From Neogale vison (taxonomy: Eukaryota > Chordata > Mammalia > Carnivora > Mustelidae), in contig NC_058095.1 in the NCBI RefSeq assembly GCF_020171115.1, positions 81,458,001 to 81,522,000 of the forward strand: a DNA stretch of 64,000 nt. The letters run 5' to 3'. The notes under the pieces are model-generated. The model was given only the letters and a program-made list of their open reading frames with translations, searched no databases and was not told where the DNA came from. Shown piece by piece: positions 1 through 9,469 of the stretch. The position numbers were made by a program, and so were the translations under genes. Every line of letters starts with the position of its first letter. The first letter of the stretch is position 1.

Positions 1-328
1 GATCACTAATTCTATCTTCTGTCTCAGTTACCCTAGCTTTGAGAGAGTTTAGATTAGATTGGAACTCATTGAGAGCATTGTGGACCTCCTCCCTGGTAGC
101 TTTAAGCTCCGCCCTAACATTGTGAACATCTTGTCTGGTCGCTTTCAGTTCGGCCCTAATCAATTCTGTTTGGTCATCCATGGCTTTCTCCAACCTAGCT
201 ATTGCCTGGATAATTATTAGCCTGAATTCTCTTTCCGACATATTATCTATGTTGATAGCCATTAGCTCTATTGCAGAAGGTCCATCCTCTGTATTTTTCT
301 TCTGTTGGGCATTCCTCCTCCTAGTCAT
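1..328 (-). CDS. L1 ORF1p, N-terminal 109 codons (partial)
   Basis: The frame is open from the ATG at 328 to the window edge with no stop. The protein begins MTRRRNAQQKKNTEDG and contains NIDNMSEREF followed by a heptad-rich stretch (EKAMDDQTELIRAELKATRQ), the start of the ORF1p coiled coil. ORF1p is the trimeric RNA-binding chaperone of the L1 ribonucleoprotein. The RNA-recognition and C-terminal domains lie beyond the window, so it is not known whether this ORF is intact. Confidence 0.85.
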   Translation of the reverse strand, partial: MTRRRNAQQKKNTEDGPSAIELMAINIDNMSEREFRLIIIQAIARLEKAMDDQTELIRAELKATRQDVHNVRAELKATREEVHNALNEFQSNLNSLKARVTETEDRISD

Positions 329-404
329 TTTGGTGGGAGATGACTGAACAGATGTAGCTGGATGTATCAACTCTGGTGCAGTCAAGGTGCACCCTGGAAC
401 ACTT

Positions 405-1487
405 CTGAGCAATCAGAATTCCCCACCCAAATGAGAGACAAAAGAAAAGAAAAGGAAAAAGAATAAAAGAAAAGAAGAAAAAGAAGAAGAACAGAAGATA
501 AAAGAGAGAGAGAGGGACAGCAAAGAAAGGGAAGATGAAAGAGAAGGTTCAGCCAGATGGGCCCCAAGGTAAGATTTATGAAGTAGACAAACAAAAAGAG
601 ATAGAAAGACTGATACAATTATATGGCAAGAGAAAGAAGAAAAGAAAAAAAATATATATATATATATATATGCAGATAAAGAAAGAACCTCGTCAAGAAG
701 AACCACAAGTGTAAAATTTATATGCTATCAGGACAAACTCATAAAACACAGAAACACTGGTGGAAGAAGATGGGAGAGTTCTTATAAATTCTCAGTGTGT
801 GCGAGGAAGGTTGTTTTGATTCTTCCTGGATGTATCTTGAAATCTTTGTTAAAGGACTCAACTTTCCCAAGATTAAGGGGATTAAAAATTGGCTTGCCTA
901 TAGGGGTAGTATTGATTGGGGAAAGGGAATTACTTTGAAGTTAACTCTATATGAATATTAGAGGATAAAAATAGAAAGGAATATACTAGACTAAACTAAA
1001 CTAAAATTTTAAAAAAAGGAATTCAAAAAATAAAAATGCAAAAGGAAAACATAGGTGTATGTATCAAAAAGTTCAGGTTAGAAAGGTATTATGGAATTTG
1101 ATGTACTGTGCAGCTCGCTGTGGTGGTAAATAGGTTAAAAATATTACCTATGTGTAAAATATATATATATATATATATAAACCGGAAAAGTGGAAACGAG
1201 TGAATAATACAAGTTTTCCTATGAAGTAGTGGTGGTTCTCTTGTAGTCCTTTTTTTTTTCTTTCTTGGTTTGTTTTCTGGGGGAGGGGCCTGCCATTTGG
1301 GTTGTCAGTCAATGATGTTTCCTGAGTTGAGTCCCCCCACCCCCCTCAAGGGGGTGGGCTCTGGGGAAACTGGTTTTTTTCAGGCTTGTTCCTGGCGGTT
1401 TTTTTTTTTTTTGCTTGTTCACTTTTTTTCCTCTCACCTTGACCCCCTTTGATGGTTTTTGTAGTATTAAAAGAAATCAAACCGCAC
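405..1487 (-). other. Intron-like segment in the 5'UTR of element A
   Basis: Read on the minus strand, the segment begins GTGCGG at 1487 and ends TGATTGCTCAG at 405, with a pyrimidine-rich run (CTTTTCCTTTTCTTTTCTTT type) just before the AG. Elements #2 and #3 lack exactly this 1083-bp block: their sequence reads GAGATCAGG directly joined to AAGTGTTCC. A 1-bp ambiguity (G) remains at the junction, but one of the two placements gives perfect GT-AG ends. Splicing is an inference from the comparison. The block also contains the TA repeats near 652-671 and 1160-1180. Confidence 0.6.
652..671. repeat. (TA)n microsatellite
   Basis: A short alternating TA run lies inside the L1 5'UTR. Equivalent runs occur in the homologous place in elements B (2820-2842) and D (about 29042-29062), so it belongs to the L1 family rather than to this site. 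Confidence 0.85.
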
Positions 1488-2498
1488 CCTGATCTCTGTC
1501 TCAGAGAGAAGCCTCAGTCTGGGTGCAGAAGCTGAATAAATTCCCCCTTGGATGCTGGCAGCGCAGGTTCCAAGTTGCAGACCCTGGGGGCGCAGGATCT
1601 TTTGCTCGTCCCCAATGCCAAGGCAGTGGCGGCTGTCTGGGAGCTCCTGACCACCAGAGAGGTTCCAAGCAGCGATCGCACACTGAGATTTTGCCGCCGG
1701 CCCGGGCTGGGAGTTCCCGGCTTGCGCACACCTCTTTTCAGAGGCGGCTGTGGGTCGGGCGCGCGTCTGGGGCACTGAGAACGGGGCGCTGGTCCGTAAG
1801 CCGTAGGATGGGCTTTTGCGCGCCTCTGTCTGGGGAAGATTTTCGCGCGTGCGCGGCTTAGACTTTGAAACAATGGCGCAGGTCAAGAAGCGCCCCGGGC
1901 CTTAGTAACCCAGGAGAGCTGGAGGGACGTGCGCGCGCATCTCAAGCTTTGTGGTAGGGCTCGCTCGCGTTCTGCAGACCGGCGCAGCTCCCATCCCCTC
2001 ACTGGAGCCGGAACCCAGCGCTCTGGGGCGCGCTGGCGGCTTAGGGACCAGGAGCTGGTTTCTTCGCCGCACTCTCTCTGCCTCCGCGCCGGGGAGGCTG
2101 CCTGGGACTTGGGACTTAAGCCCCTGTCCCTAGCCGCCCCGATTCCCACATTTTCCCCCCCACGATCCTTTGCTCTTTTGGAGTGTTTTCAACCAGTCTC
2201 CAAGTTAATGCTGGTCCCCAGACGCAGGGCACTCTCGCTCGTATTGGGGTATTACTTTCCCACCGGTTGCCTCTGGTGGCTCCCTCCCCCTTTTGTTTAT
2301 CTTCTGATATCAGTCCGCAGTTCCCATTCCGCTTTACCTGCTCACTGGCGTCTTCTGCCCCTGTAGAGATCCAGACGTGTATAATTCTGATCTCAGGCTG
2401 ATTTCATGGGTGATCGGAGTTCTTTGGTAGGTAATCAGCTCACTTTGGGGTACCAGCTGAAAAGACGCCTCTTCCTAGTTCCCCGCCATCTTGTCCCA

Positions 2499-2605
2499 CC
2501 CAGGTGGTGGGTATTATAGAGGGCACGGCTTGCATGGAGCACTGGGTGTGGTGCAAAAATAATGAATACTGTTAGGCTAAAAATAAAACATAAATTTAAA
2601 AAAAA
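2499..2605 (+). mobile_element. L1 3' end (plus strand), about 100 bp
   Basis: The sequence CAGGTGGTGGGTATTATAGA and the following GGAGCACTGGGTGTGGTG then AATAATGAATACTG match the last ~100 bp of the L1 3'UTR seen at 13560-13650 and 54915-55010. It ends in an A-rich tail at about 2580-2612. It lies immediately after the 5' end of minus-strand element A. A and this piece together look like one L1 that inserted with its 5' portion inverted, although a separate, extremely 5'-truncated insertion is also possible. Confidence 0.8.
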
Positions 2606-2611
2606 TTTTTA

Positions 2612-4705
2612 AAGAAAATATAAAGAGAGAGACAGGACGAAAGGGAAGATGAAAGAGAAGGTTCAGCCCCAATGGGCCCCAAGGTAAGATTTATGAAGTA
2701 GACAAACAAAAACAGACAAACACAAAGACTGATAATATATGATAATAAATTATATATATAATTTATTATATAATATATAATATATTATATATAAATATAC
2801 TAATAAAAGAATATGACAAGAGAAAAAAATATATATATATATGCAAATAAAGGAAGAGCCTCGTCAAAAAGAACCCCAAGTGTAATATTTATATACTATC
2901 AGGACAGACACAGAAACAGTGGTGGAAGAAAAAGATGGGAGAGTGGTTATAAATTCTCAGTGTGGCAGAGGAAGGTTGTTTTGATTCTTCCTGGGTGTAT
3001 CATGATATCTTTGTTAAAGGACTCAACTTCCCTAAGATAAAGGGGGATTAAAAATTGGTTTACATATAGAGGTAGTATTGATTGGGAAAAGGGGATTACT
3101 TTGAAGTTTAACTCTATATGAATATTAGAAGATAAAAATAAAAAGGAATAAACTAGACTAAACTAAACTAAAATTTTAAAAAAAGGAATTCAAAAAATAA
3201 AAATGCAAAAGAAAAACATAGGTTTATGTATCAGAAATTCAGTTTAGAAGGGTATTATGGAATTTGATGTACTGTACAGCTCGCTGTGATGGTAAATAGG
3301 TTAAAAAAATTACCGATGTGTAAAAAAAAAAATGAACCAGAATAGTGGGAATGAGTGAAAAATAAAAGTTTTACTATGAAGTAGTGGTTTTTCCCTTGTA
3401 GTCCTTTTTTTTCCTCTTTTTCTTCTTTCTTGGTTTGTTTTCTGGGAAGGGGCCTGCCACTTGGGTTGTCAGTCAATGATGTTTCCTGGGGTAAGTCCTC
3501 CGGCCCCCCTCAAGGGGTGGGCTCTGAGGAAACTGGCGTTTTCCGGCTTTTGTCCTCTGGCGGTTTTTATGTTTTTTCACTTTTTTTTTTCTCTCAGCTT
3601 GACCGCTTTTGAAGGTTTTTGTAGTTTTAGAGGAAAACAAACTGCACTCTGATCTCCTTCTCAGAGAGAATCCTCAATCTGGGTGCAGAGCCTAAATAAG
3701 TTCCCCCTTGGGTGCTGGCAGAGCAGGTTCCAAGTTGCAGACCCTGGGGATGCAGGATCTTTTGCTTGTACCCAAAACCATGGCAGCAGCGGCTCTCTGG
3801 GCAGCTCCAGACTGCCAAAGAGGTTCCAAGCAACAATCGCACGCTGAGATTTTCCCGCTGGCCCGGGCTGGGAGAGCCTGGTCTTTCTGGGTCTAAGAAC
3901 GCCTAGCTTGCACGCACCTCTTTCAGGGGAGGCTGTGGGTCACGCAGGCATTTCAGGCTCTGAGAACAGGGCGCAGGTCCGAAAGCACCAGCCTGGGCCT
4001 TCACACACGTCTCTCAGGGGAGATTTTGGGGCGCGCGTCCTAGGCTCTAAAACAATGGCGCGGATCAAAGAGTGCTGGCTGGGCCTTTGTGCACCTTTTC
4101 AGGGTAGGATGAGGGGCGTGCACATCTCAGGCTGTATAGCAGGGCTTGTGTGTTCTGCCATCTGGTGAGGCTCCCTGCCCCTCACAGGAGCTGGACCCCA
4201 CACATTCTCAGGTGCACTCGCGGCTTAGGGACCAAGACCTGGTTTCTCCACCGCACTCTCTCTGGCTCAGCATCAGGGGAGGCTGTCCTGGGACTGGGGA
4301 CTTAAGCCCCTGTCCTGCGACCAGGGACCGCCCCGATACCACAGTTTCCCCCGCCCCCGCTATCCTTTGCTCTTTTGGAGTGCTTTCAACCAGTCTCCAA
4401 GTTAATGATGGTCCCCAGACACGGGGCAGTCTTGCTCGTATTAGGGGTATTACTTTCCTCTGGTGGCTCCCTCCCCCTTTTTTTTGCTCCCTCCCCCTTT
4501 TGTTTATCTTCCAATATCAGTTCGCCTTTCCCACTCCGCTTTACCTGCCCACTGTCGTCTTCTGCCCCTGTAGGGATCCAGTCGTGTACAATTCTGATTT
4601 CAGGCTGATTTCATGGGTGATCGGAGATCCTTGGAAGGCAATCAGCTCCCTTTAGGATATAGGTTTAAAAGGCACCCCCTCCTACTTCCCCGCCATCTTC
4701 CCAAA
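2612..4705 (-). mobile_element. L1 element B: 5'UTR only (minus strand)
   Basis: A second long L1 5'UTR reads on the minus strand from its 5' end at about 4700 (minus-sense GAAGATGGCGGGGAAGTAGG) down to about 2612. It follows element A block by block: the GC-rich outer part (3660-4700), then the A/T- and purine-rich inner part with TA repeats. It is clearly more diverged than A, with many small differences and loss of CpGs. The intron-like donor GT is still present (about 3643-3650, minus-sense ATCAGAGTGCAG). The ORF1-proximal ~150 bp and ORF1 are missing here. They may continue to the left of the window if A plus the 2499-2605 piece inserted into B. Confidence 0.85.
2738..2842. repeat. TA-rich repeat tract
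   Basis: An imperfect TA-rich tract lies inside the L1 5'UTR of element B, ending in a pure TA run at about 2828-2842. It is longer here than in elements A and D, as expected for microsatellite expansion. Confidence 0.8.
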
Positions 4706-5235
4706 CCTACTTTTTTTTTCTAAAAAATTTTTGGATACAATTTCTTCTAATAGATTAAAATATACCTGAAATCTAGCTTGGTGCTTTTTTATAGTCTCCA
4801 GCCTGAGCACATTCACTCCTCTTTTTTTTTCTTCTTTCCTTTTCCAACCAACTTATCAATTCCTCTTTTAGAATTTTTTAAAATTTTTCATCTTTTAGTC
4901 ATATCCATCCCTTCTTTGTGTTAAAAATTATTTTTGTATATATATATTTTTTCTTTCTTTAAAATTTTGGGAGGTAGTTTCTTCTAAAAGATCAAAGTAC
5001 ACTCAAAATCAAAATCAAATGTGTGGCTCTGTTCTATTCTCCAGTCTAGTATGTGTGTGTTTATGTGTGTGTGTGTGTGTGTGTGTAAATATATATATGT
5101 GCGTGTGTATATGTATGTACATATATATACAAGTATATAAATTAAAAATATATATACATATGATTATATGTATACACATATTTTTACATTTCTTTTAAAT
5201 ATATATTTTTATTTCTTTCTTACTCCATAAATTTC
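4706..5235 (+). repeat. AT-rich sequence, probably old L1 5'UTR
   Basis: No coding potential is visible. The stretch is T-rich and low in complexity and includes phrases such as GGGAGGTAGTTTCTTCTAA, which I associate from memory with 5' regions of older carnivore L1s. It lies upstream of the old plus-strand L1 'I' (from 6259), interrupted only by the minus-strand L1 fragment at 5236-6258, so it may be the 5'UTR of I. A repeat-library search would settle this. Confidence 0.35.
5048..5185. repeat. (TG)n/(TA)n compound microsatellite
   Basis: Alternating TG at 5050-5090 passes into mixed ATATATGTG and TATA repeats up to about 5185. This is a simple repeat with no other feature. Confidence 0.9.
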
Positions 5236-6258
5236 TTTTATTTTTTTTAATTTTTTAAATTTTGTTTTCAGCGTAATAGTATTCATTGTTTTTGCACTAC
5301 ACCTAGTGCTCCATGCAATCCATGCCCTCTCTAATACCCACCACCTGGTTCCCCCAATCTCCCAACCCCCAACACTTCAAACCCCTCAGATTGTTTTTCA
5401 GAGTCCATAGTCTCTCAGGTTCATCTCCTCTTCCAATTTCCCTCAACTCCCTTCTCCTCCCAACACCCCTTGTCCTCCATGCTATTTGTTATGCTCCACA
5501 AATGAGTGAAGCCATTTGATAATTGACTCTCTCTGCTTGACTTATTTCACTCAGCATAATCTCTTCCAGTCCCATCCATGTGGCTACAAAAGTTGGGTAT
5601 TCGTCCTTTCTGATGGAGGCATAATACTCCATAGTGTATATGGACCACATCTTCCTTATCCATTCATCCGTTGAAGGGCATCTTGGTTCTTTCCATAGTT
5701 TGGCGACTGTGGCCATTGCTGCTATAAACATTGGGGTACAGATGGCCCTTCTTTTCATGACATCTGTGTCTTTGGTGTAAATACCCAGGAGTGCAATTGC
5801 AGGGTCATAGGGAAGCTCTATTTTTAATTTCTTGAGGAATCTCCACACTGTTCTCCAAAGAGGCTGCACCAACTTGCATTCCCACCAACAGTGGAAGAGG
5901 GTTCCCCTTTCTCCACATCCTCTCCAACACATGTTGTTTCCTGTTTTGTTAATTTTGGCCATTCTAACTGGTGTAAGGTGATATCTCAATGTGGTGTTAA
6001 TTTGAATCTCCCTGAGGGCTAATGATGCTGAGCATTTTTTCATGTGTCTGATAGCCATTTGTATGTCTTGATTGGAGAAGTGTCTGTTCATATCTTCTGC
6101 CCATTTTTTGATGTGTTTGTCTGTTTCATGTGGGTTGAGTTTGAGGAGTTCATTATAGATCCTGGATATCAACTTTTTGTCTGTACTGTCATTTGCAAAT
6201 ATCGTCTCCCATTCCGTGGGTTGCCTCTTTGTTTTTTTGACTGTTTCCTTTCTTCCCC
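5236..6258 (-). mobile_element. 5'-truncated L1 3' fragment (minus strand)
   Basis: This is an L1 in minus orientation. The degraded 3' end and poly(T) remnant are at about 5236-5275, the 3'UTR reaches 5488, and the ORF2 C-terminal part continues to about 6258, where the element is 5'-truncated. The ORF2 reading frame 6172-5489 is open for 227 codons and includes the cysteine motif CWRGCGERGTLFHCWWEC and the end signature SEISQAERVNY. It splits the upstream region of the older plus-strand L1 'I'. No convincing TSD was found by eye. Confidence 0.85.
5489..6250 (-). pseudogene. L1 ORF2 C-terminal fragment
   Basis: These are about 250 C-terminal residues of ORF2p (endonuclease/reverse transcriptase polyprotein), containing the Cys-rich domain but neither catalytic domain. 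It has no start and is a dead 5'-truncated remnant. Confidence 0.85.
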
Positions 6259-6837
6259 TGGTTTGGGATCTTTTCTGATTTGGTTAGTGTACATTTTTCT
6301 GGGGTCTTTGCCACCCTTTTAGTATTTTATTCTCTCGTTCATATATTCTTATCCAACATAGGTGGACAAATTCAAACAAAGCAAAACAAAACAGAAAATG
6401 AACAAGCGGCAGTACCATTGGCTAGGGACCTAATCAATACAGACATTGGAAGTATGTCAGATCTAGAGTTCAGAGTGACAATTCTCAAGTGCTAGCTGGG
6501 CTGGAAAAAGACATGGAATATATTAGAGAAATGCTGTCTGGAGAAATAAATGAATTAAAATCTAACCAAGATGAAATTTTAAAAAGGGTATTAATGAGGT
6601 GCAATCAAGAATTGAGGCTCTTACTGCTAGGATAAATGAGGCAGAAGAGAGAATTAGTGATATAGAAGAACAAATGACAGGGAATAAAGGAACTGAATGA
6701 AAGCAAGACAAACAACTACTGGAACAGGACAGGAGAATTCAAAAGATAAATGATACCAAAAGATGAAGCAATATTAGAATATTTGGGATTCCAGAAGAAG
6801 AAGAAAATGAGAGAGAGGTTCAGAAGGTATATTACAG
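6259..6837 (+). mobile_element. Old L1 'I', part 1: ORF1 N-terminal region
   Basis: From 6259 the sequence matches the region just upstream of and within ORF1 of element #1 (compare GGTTTGGGATCTTTTCTGAT with 8370-8390, and GACCTAATCAATACAGACAT at 6428 with 8532). It is degraded by many substitutions and indels and holds no ORF over 80 codons. At 6822-6837 it carries the TSD AGAAGGTATATTACAG, after which element #1 was inserted. Its continuation is at 13712. I is therefore an older member of the same family as #1. Confidence 0.85.
6822..6837. repeat. Left target-site duplication of L1 #1
   Basis: AGAAGGTATATTACAG is repeated exactly at 13696-13711, directly after the final poly(A) of element #1. 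This defines both ends of the insertion. Confidence 0.95.
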
Positions 6838-7952
6838 GGGGAGGAGTCAAGATGGTGGAGAAGTAGCAGGCTGAGACTACCTCAGCTAGCAGGAGATCAG
6901 CTAGAGAGCTTATCTAAAGATTGCAAACACCTGCAAATCCATCGGCAGATCGAAGAGAAGACGAACAGCAATTCTAGAAACAGAAAAACAACCACTTTCT
7001 GAAAGGTAGGACTGGCGGAGAAGTGAATCCAAAGCGACGGGAAGATAGACCCCGGGGGGAGGGGCCGGCTCCCGGCAAACGGCGGAGCAACGGAGCACAA
7101 AATCGGGACTTTTAAAAGTCTGTTCCGCTGAGGGACATCGCTCCAGAGGCTAAACCGGGGCGACGCCCACACGGGGTCGGCGTGACCTCAGGTCCCGCGG
7201 GGTCACAGAAGGATCGGAGGTATCCGAGTGTCGCAGAGCTTGCGGATATTGGAACGGGGAAGCCGGCTGCAGAGACAGAGCTGACAGTAAGCTCGCAGCT
7301 CGGAGTTGCCTTGAACCGGTCGCAAGCTCGGTGAGCTCCGAGCGCGGCCGGAGGTTAGGCAGACGCGAGTTACTAGGAGCTGTTCGCTGAGGGCGCACAG
7401 GAGAGCGGGACCCCGGGCTCTCGGCTCCTCCGGGCCGGAGACCAGGAGGCCGCCATTTGTATTCCCGTCCTCCGGAACTCTACGGAAAGTGCTCAGGGAA
7501 CAAAAGCTCCTGAAAACAAAGCCGAGCAGATCACTCAGCCCGGCCCCTGGTAAGGGTGGTGTAATTCCGCCTGGGGCAAAGACACTTGAGAATCACTACA
7601 CCAGGCCCCTCCCCCAGAAGATCAACAAGAAATCCAGCCAAGACCAAGTTCACCCACCAAGGAGTGCAGTTTCAATACCAAGGAGAGTAGCAGAATTCCA
7701 GAGGAGGAGAAAACAAACCACGGAACTCATGGCTTTCTGCCTGTGATTTTTTAGTCTTGCAGTTAATTTAATTTTTTTGTTTTTCATTTTTTTTCTCTTC
7801 TTCTGCTAAAATTTTTTATAACTTTTACCCTTTTCTTTTTTAACATTTTTTACCTAGATTATCTAATATATATATATATTTATTTTTTATACTTTTCTTT
7901 ATTCATTTTCTTTTTTTTAATTTTTTTTTCTTTTTTTTATTTCTTTCTTTTT

Positions 7953-8280
7953 GAACCTCTTTTTATCCCCAAATCAGAAGAGATCCTAATCTCTTCAATC
8001 TTTTTTTTTCTTAATTCTTTTTTAAATTATTGATTGAATTTTTAATTCAATCTCTTTTTTTTAATTCTTTTTTTCTTTTTTTTCTTTCTTTCTTTTTTAA
8101 CCTCTTTTTATCACCAAATCAGAAGAGATCCTAATCTCTTCAATCTTTATTTTTCTTAATTCTTTTTTAAATTCTTGATTGAATTTTTAATTCAATCTTT
8201 TTTTTAATTCTTTTTTTCTTTTTTTTCTTTCTTTCTTTTTGAACCTCTTTTTATCCCCAAATCAAAAGAGATCCCAATCA
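7953..8280 (+). repeat. 144-bp tandem repeat in L1 #1 5'UTR
   Basis: The phrase AACCTCTTTTTATC recurs at 7954, 8099 and 8242, spaced 145 and 143 bp. Two full units are each followed by CAAATCAGAAGAGATC and a T-rich arm, and a third is partial. Within the units, short inverted pieces (GATTGAATTTTTAATTCAATC) can fold back on themselves. Confidence 0.85.
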
Positions 8281-8334
8281 GAAGAGATTGGGAGATCCCA
8301 ATCAAAGGAGATCCCAATCAGAGGAGATCCCTCA

Positions 8335-8375
8335 CCCAATCGTGAGGGGGGAGAAATCCCCCCTCATGATTTGGG
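8335..8375 (+). other. Long GC hairpin upstream of L1 #1 ORF1
   Basis: The left arm, 8335-8351 (CCCAATCGTGAGGGGGG), and right arm, 8358-8375 (CCCCCCTCATGATTTGGG), pair over about 17 bp around a 6-nt loop AGAAAT, with one bulged base and one G-U wobble in RNA. It ends about 95 bases before the ORF1 start position. A part of the right arm (GATTTGGGATC type) also occurs in old element I near 6268. Confidence 0.8.
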
Positions 8376-8469
8376 ATCTCTTCTGATTTGGTTAAAGCAT
8401 ATTTTCCTGGGATTGTTGCCACCCTTTTAGTATTTTACTTGCTCCTTCATATACTCTTAGCTGGACAAA

Positions 8470-9390
8470 ATAACAAGGCGGAAAAATTCACAACAAATAA
8501 AAAAGAACAAGAGGCAGTACCGAAGGCTAGGGACCTAATCAATACAGACATTGGTAATATGTCAGATCTAGAGTTCAAAATGACAATTCTCAAGGTTCTA
8601 GCCGGGCTTGAAAAAAGCATGGAAGATATTAGAGAAACCCACTCCAGAGATATAAAAGCCCTTTCTGGAGAAATAAAAGAACTAAAATCTAACCAAGTCG
8701 AAATAAAAAAAAACTATTAATGAAGTTCAATCAAAAATGGAGGCTCTCACTGCTAGGATAAATGAGGCAGAAGAAAGAATTAGCGATATAGAAGACCAAA
8801 TGACAGAGAATAAAGAAGCTGAGCAAAAGAGGGACAAACAACTATTGGACCATGAGGGGAGAATTCGAGAGATAAGTGACACCATAAGACGAAACAACAT
8901 TAGAATAATTGGGATTCCAGAAGAAGAAGAAAGAGAGAGGGGAGCAGAAGGTATACTGGAGAGAATTATTGGGGAGAATTTCCCCAATATGGCAAAGGGA
9001 ACGAGCATCAAAATTCAGGAGGTTCAGAGAACGCCCCTCAAAATCAATAAGAATAGGCCCACACCCCGTCACCTAATAGTAAAATTTACAAGCCTTAGTG
9101 ACAAAGAGAAAATCCTGAAAGCAGCCCGGGAAAAGAAGTCTGTAACATACAATGGTAAAAGTATTAGATCGGCAGCTGTCTTATCCACAGAGACCTGGCA
9201 GGCCAGAAAGAGCTGGCATGATATTTTCAGAGCACTAAACGAGAAAAACAAGCAGCCAAGAATACTATATCCAGCTAGGCTATCATTGAAAATAGAAGGA
9301 GAGATTAAAAGCTTCCAGGACAAACAAAAACTGAAAGAATTTGCAAACACCAAACCAGCTCTACAGGAAATACTGAAAGGGGTCCTCTAA
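8470..9390 (+). pseudogene. L1 #1 ORF1 (start lost, frameshifted)
   Basis: By comparison with ORF1 of the other family (ATG ACT AGG AGG AGG AAT), the start should be at 8470, where the sequence reads ATA ACA AGG CGG AAA AAT: the ATG is mutated to ATA. The frame then shifts; the middle part (QEAVPKARDLINTDIGNMSD) is in another frame until an A-run near 8706-8715. From 8737 to 9390 the frame is open for 217 codons. That part contains coiled-coil heptads, the RNA-recognition motif core NIRIIGIPEEEERE, and the C-terminal domain with STETWQARKSWHDIFRALNE, ending LQEILKGVL. ORF1p is a trimeric nucleic-acid chaperone needed for retrotransposition; this copy cannot make it. Confidence 0.85.
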
Positions 9391-9469
9391 GCAAAGAGAG
9401 AGCCTACAAGTGGTAGATCAGAAAGGAACAGAGACAATATACAGTAACAGTCACCTTACAGGCAATACA

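Larger units (their letters stand above)
1..2500 (-). mobile_element. L1 element A: 5'UTR and start of ORF1, cut by window edge
   Basis: This is the 5' part of an L1 read on the minus strand. The element's first bases lie at about 2490-2500 (minus-sense GGGACAAGATGGCGG, as in elements #2 and #3). The 5'UTR runs down to 329, and ORF1 starts at the ATG at 328-326 and leaves the window at base 1. The 5'UTR is about 2.17 kb, roughly twice that of #2 and #3, because it keeps the segment 1487-405 that those copies lack. The outer 1 kb (about 1500-2500) is GC- and CpG-rich; the inner 1 kb is A/G- and T-rich with TA repeats. The left end of the element lies outside the window. It directly abuts a plus-strand L1 3' end at 2500, so the two may be one 5'-inverted insertion. 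Confidence 0.9.
6838..8469 (+). promoter_or_regulatory. 5'UTR (promoter region) of L1 #1
   Basis: L1 5'UTRs carry the internal RNA polymerase II promoter. Here the first ~900 bp (6838-7740) are GC-rich with many CpGs. They are followed by a T-rich stretch (7745-8240) holding a 144-bp tandem repeat, then short GATCCCAATCA-type repeats and a long hairpin just before ORF1. Promoter function is inferred from position in a full-length L1; no individual factor site is claimed. Confidence 0.65.

Noticed and set aside
1467..2366. Several 80-145 codon frames on both strands in the GC-rich part of the L1 5'UTR (also at 20809-21500 and 49150-49950)
   Set aside because: They recur in every family 2 5'UTR because GC-rich DNA has few stops. 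They overlap on both strands and differ by frameshifts between copies. An antisense L1 product like human ORF0 cannot be excluded but is not supported.
7953..8240. CRISPR-like or satellite array
   Set aside because: There are only two and a part units of about 144 bp of T-rich sequence, inside an L1 5'UTR of a mammal; no spacers.
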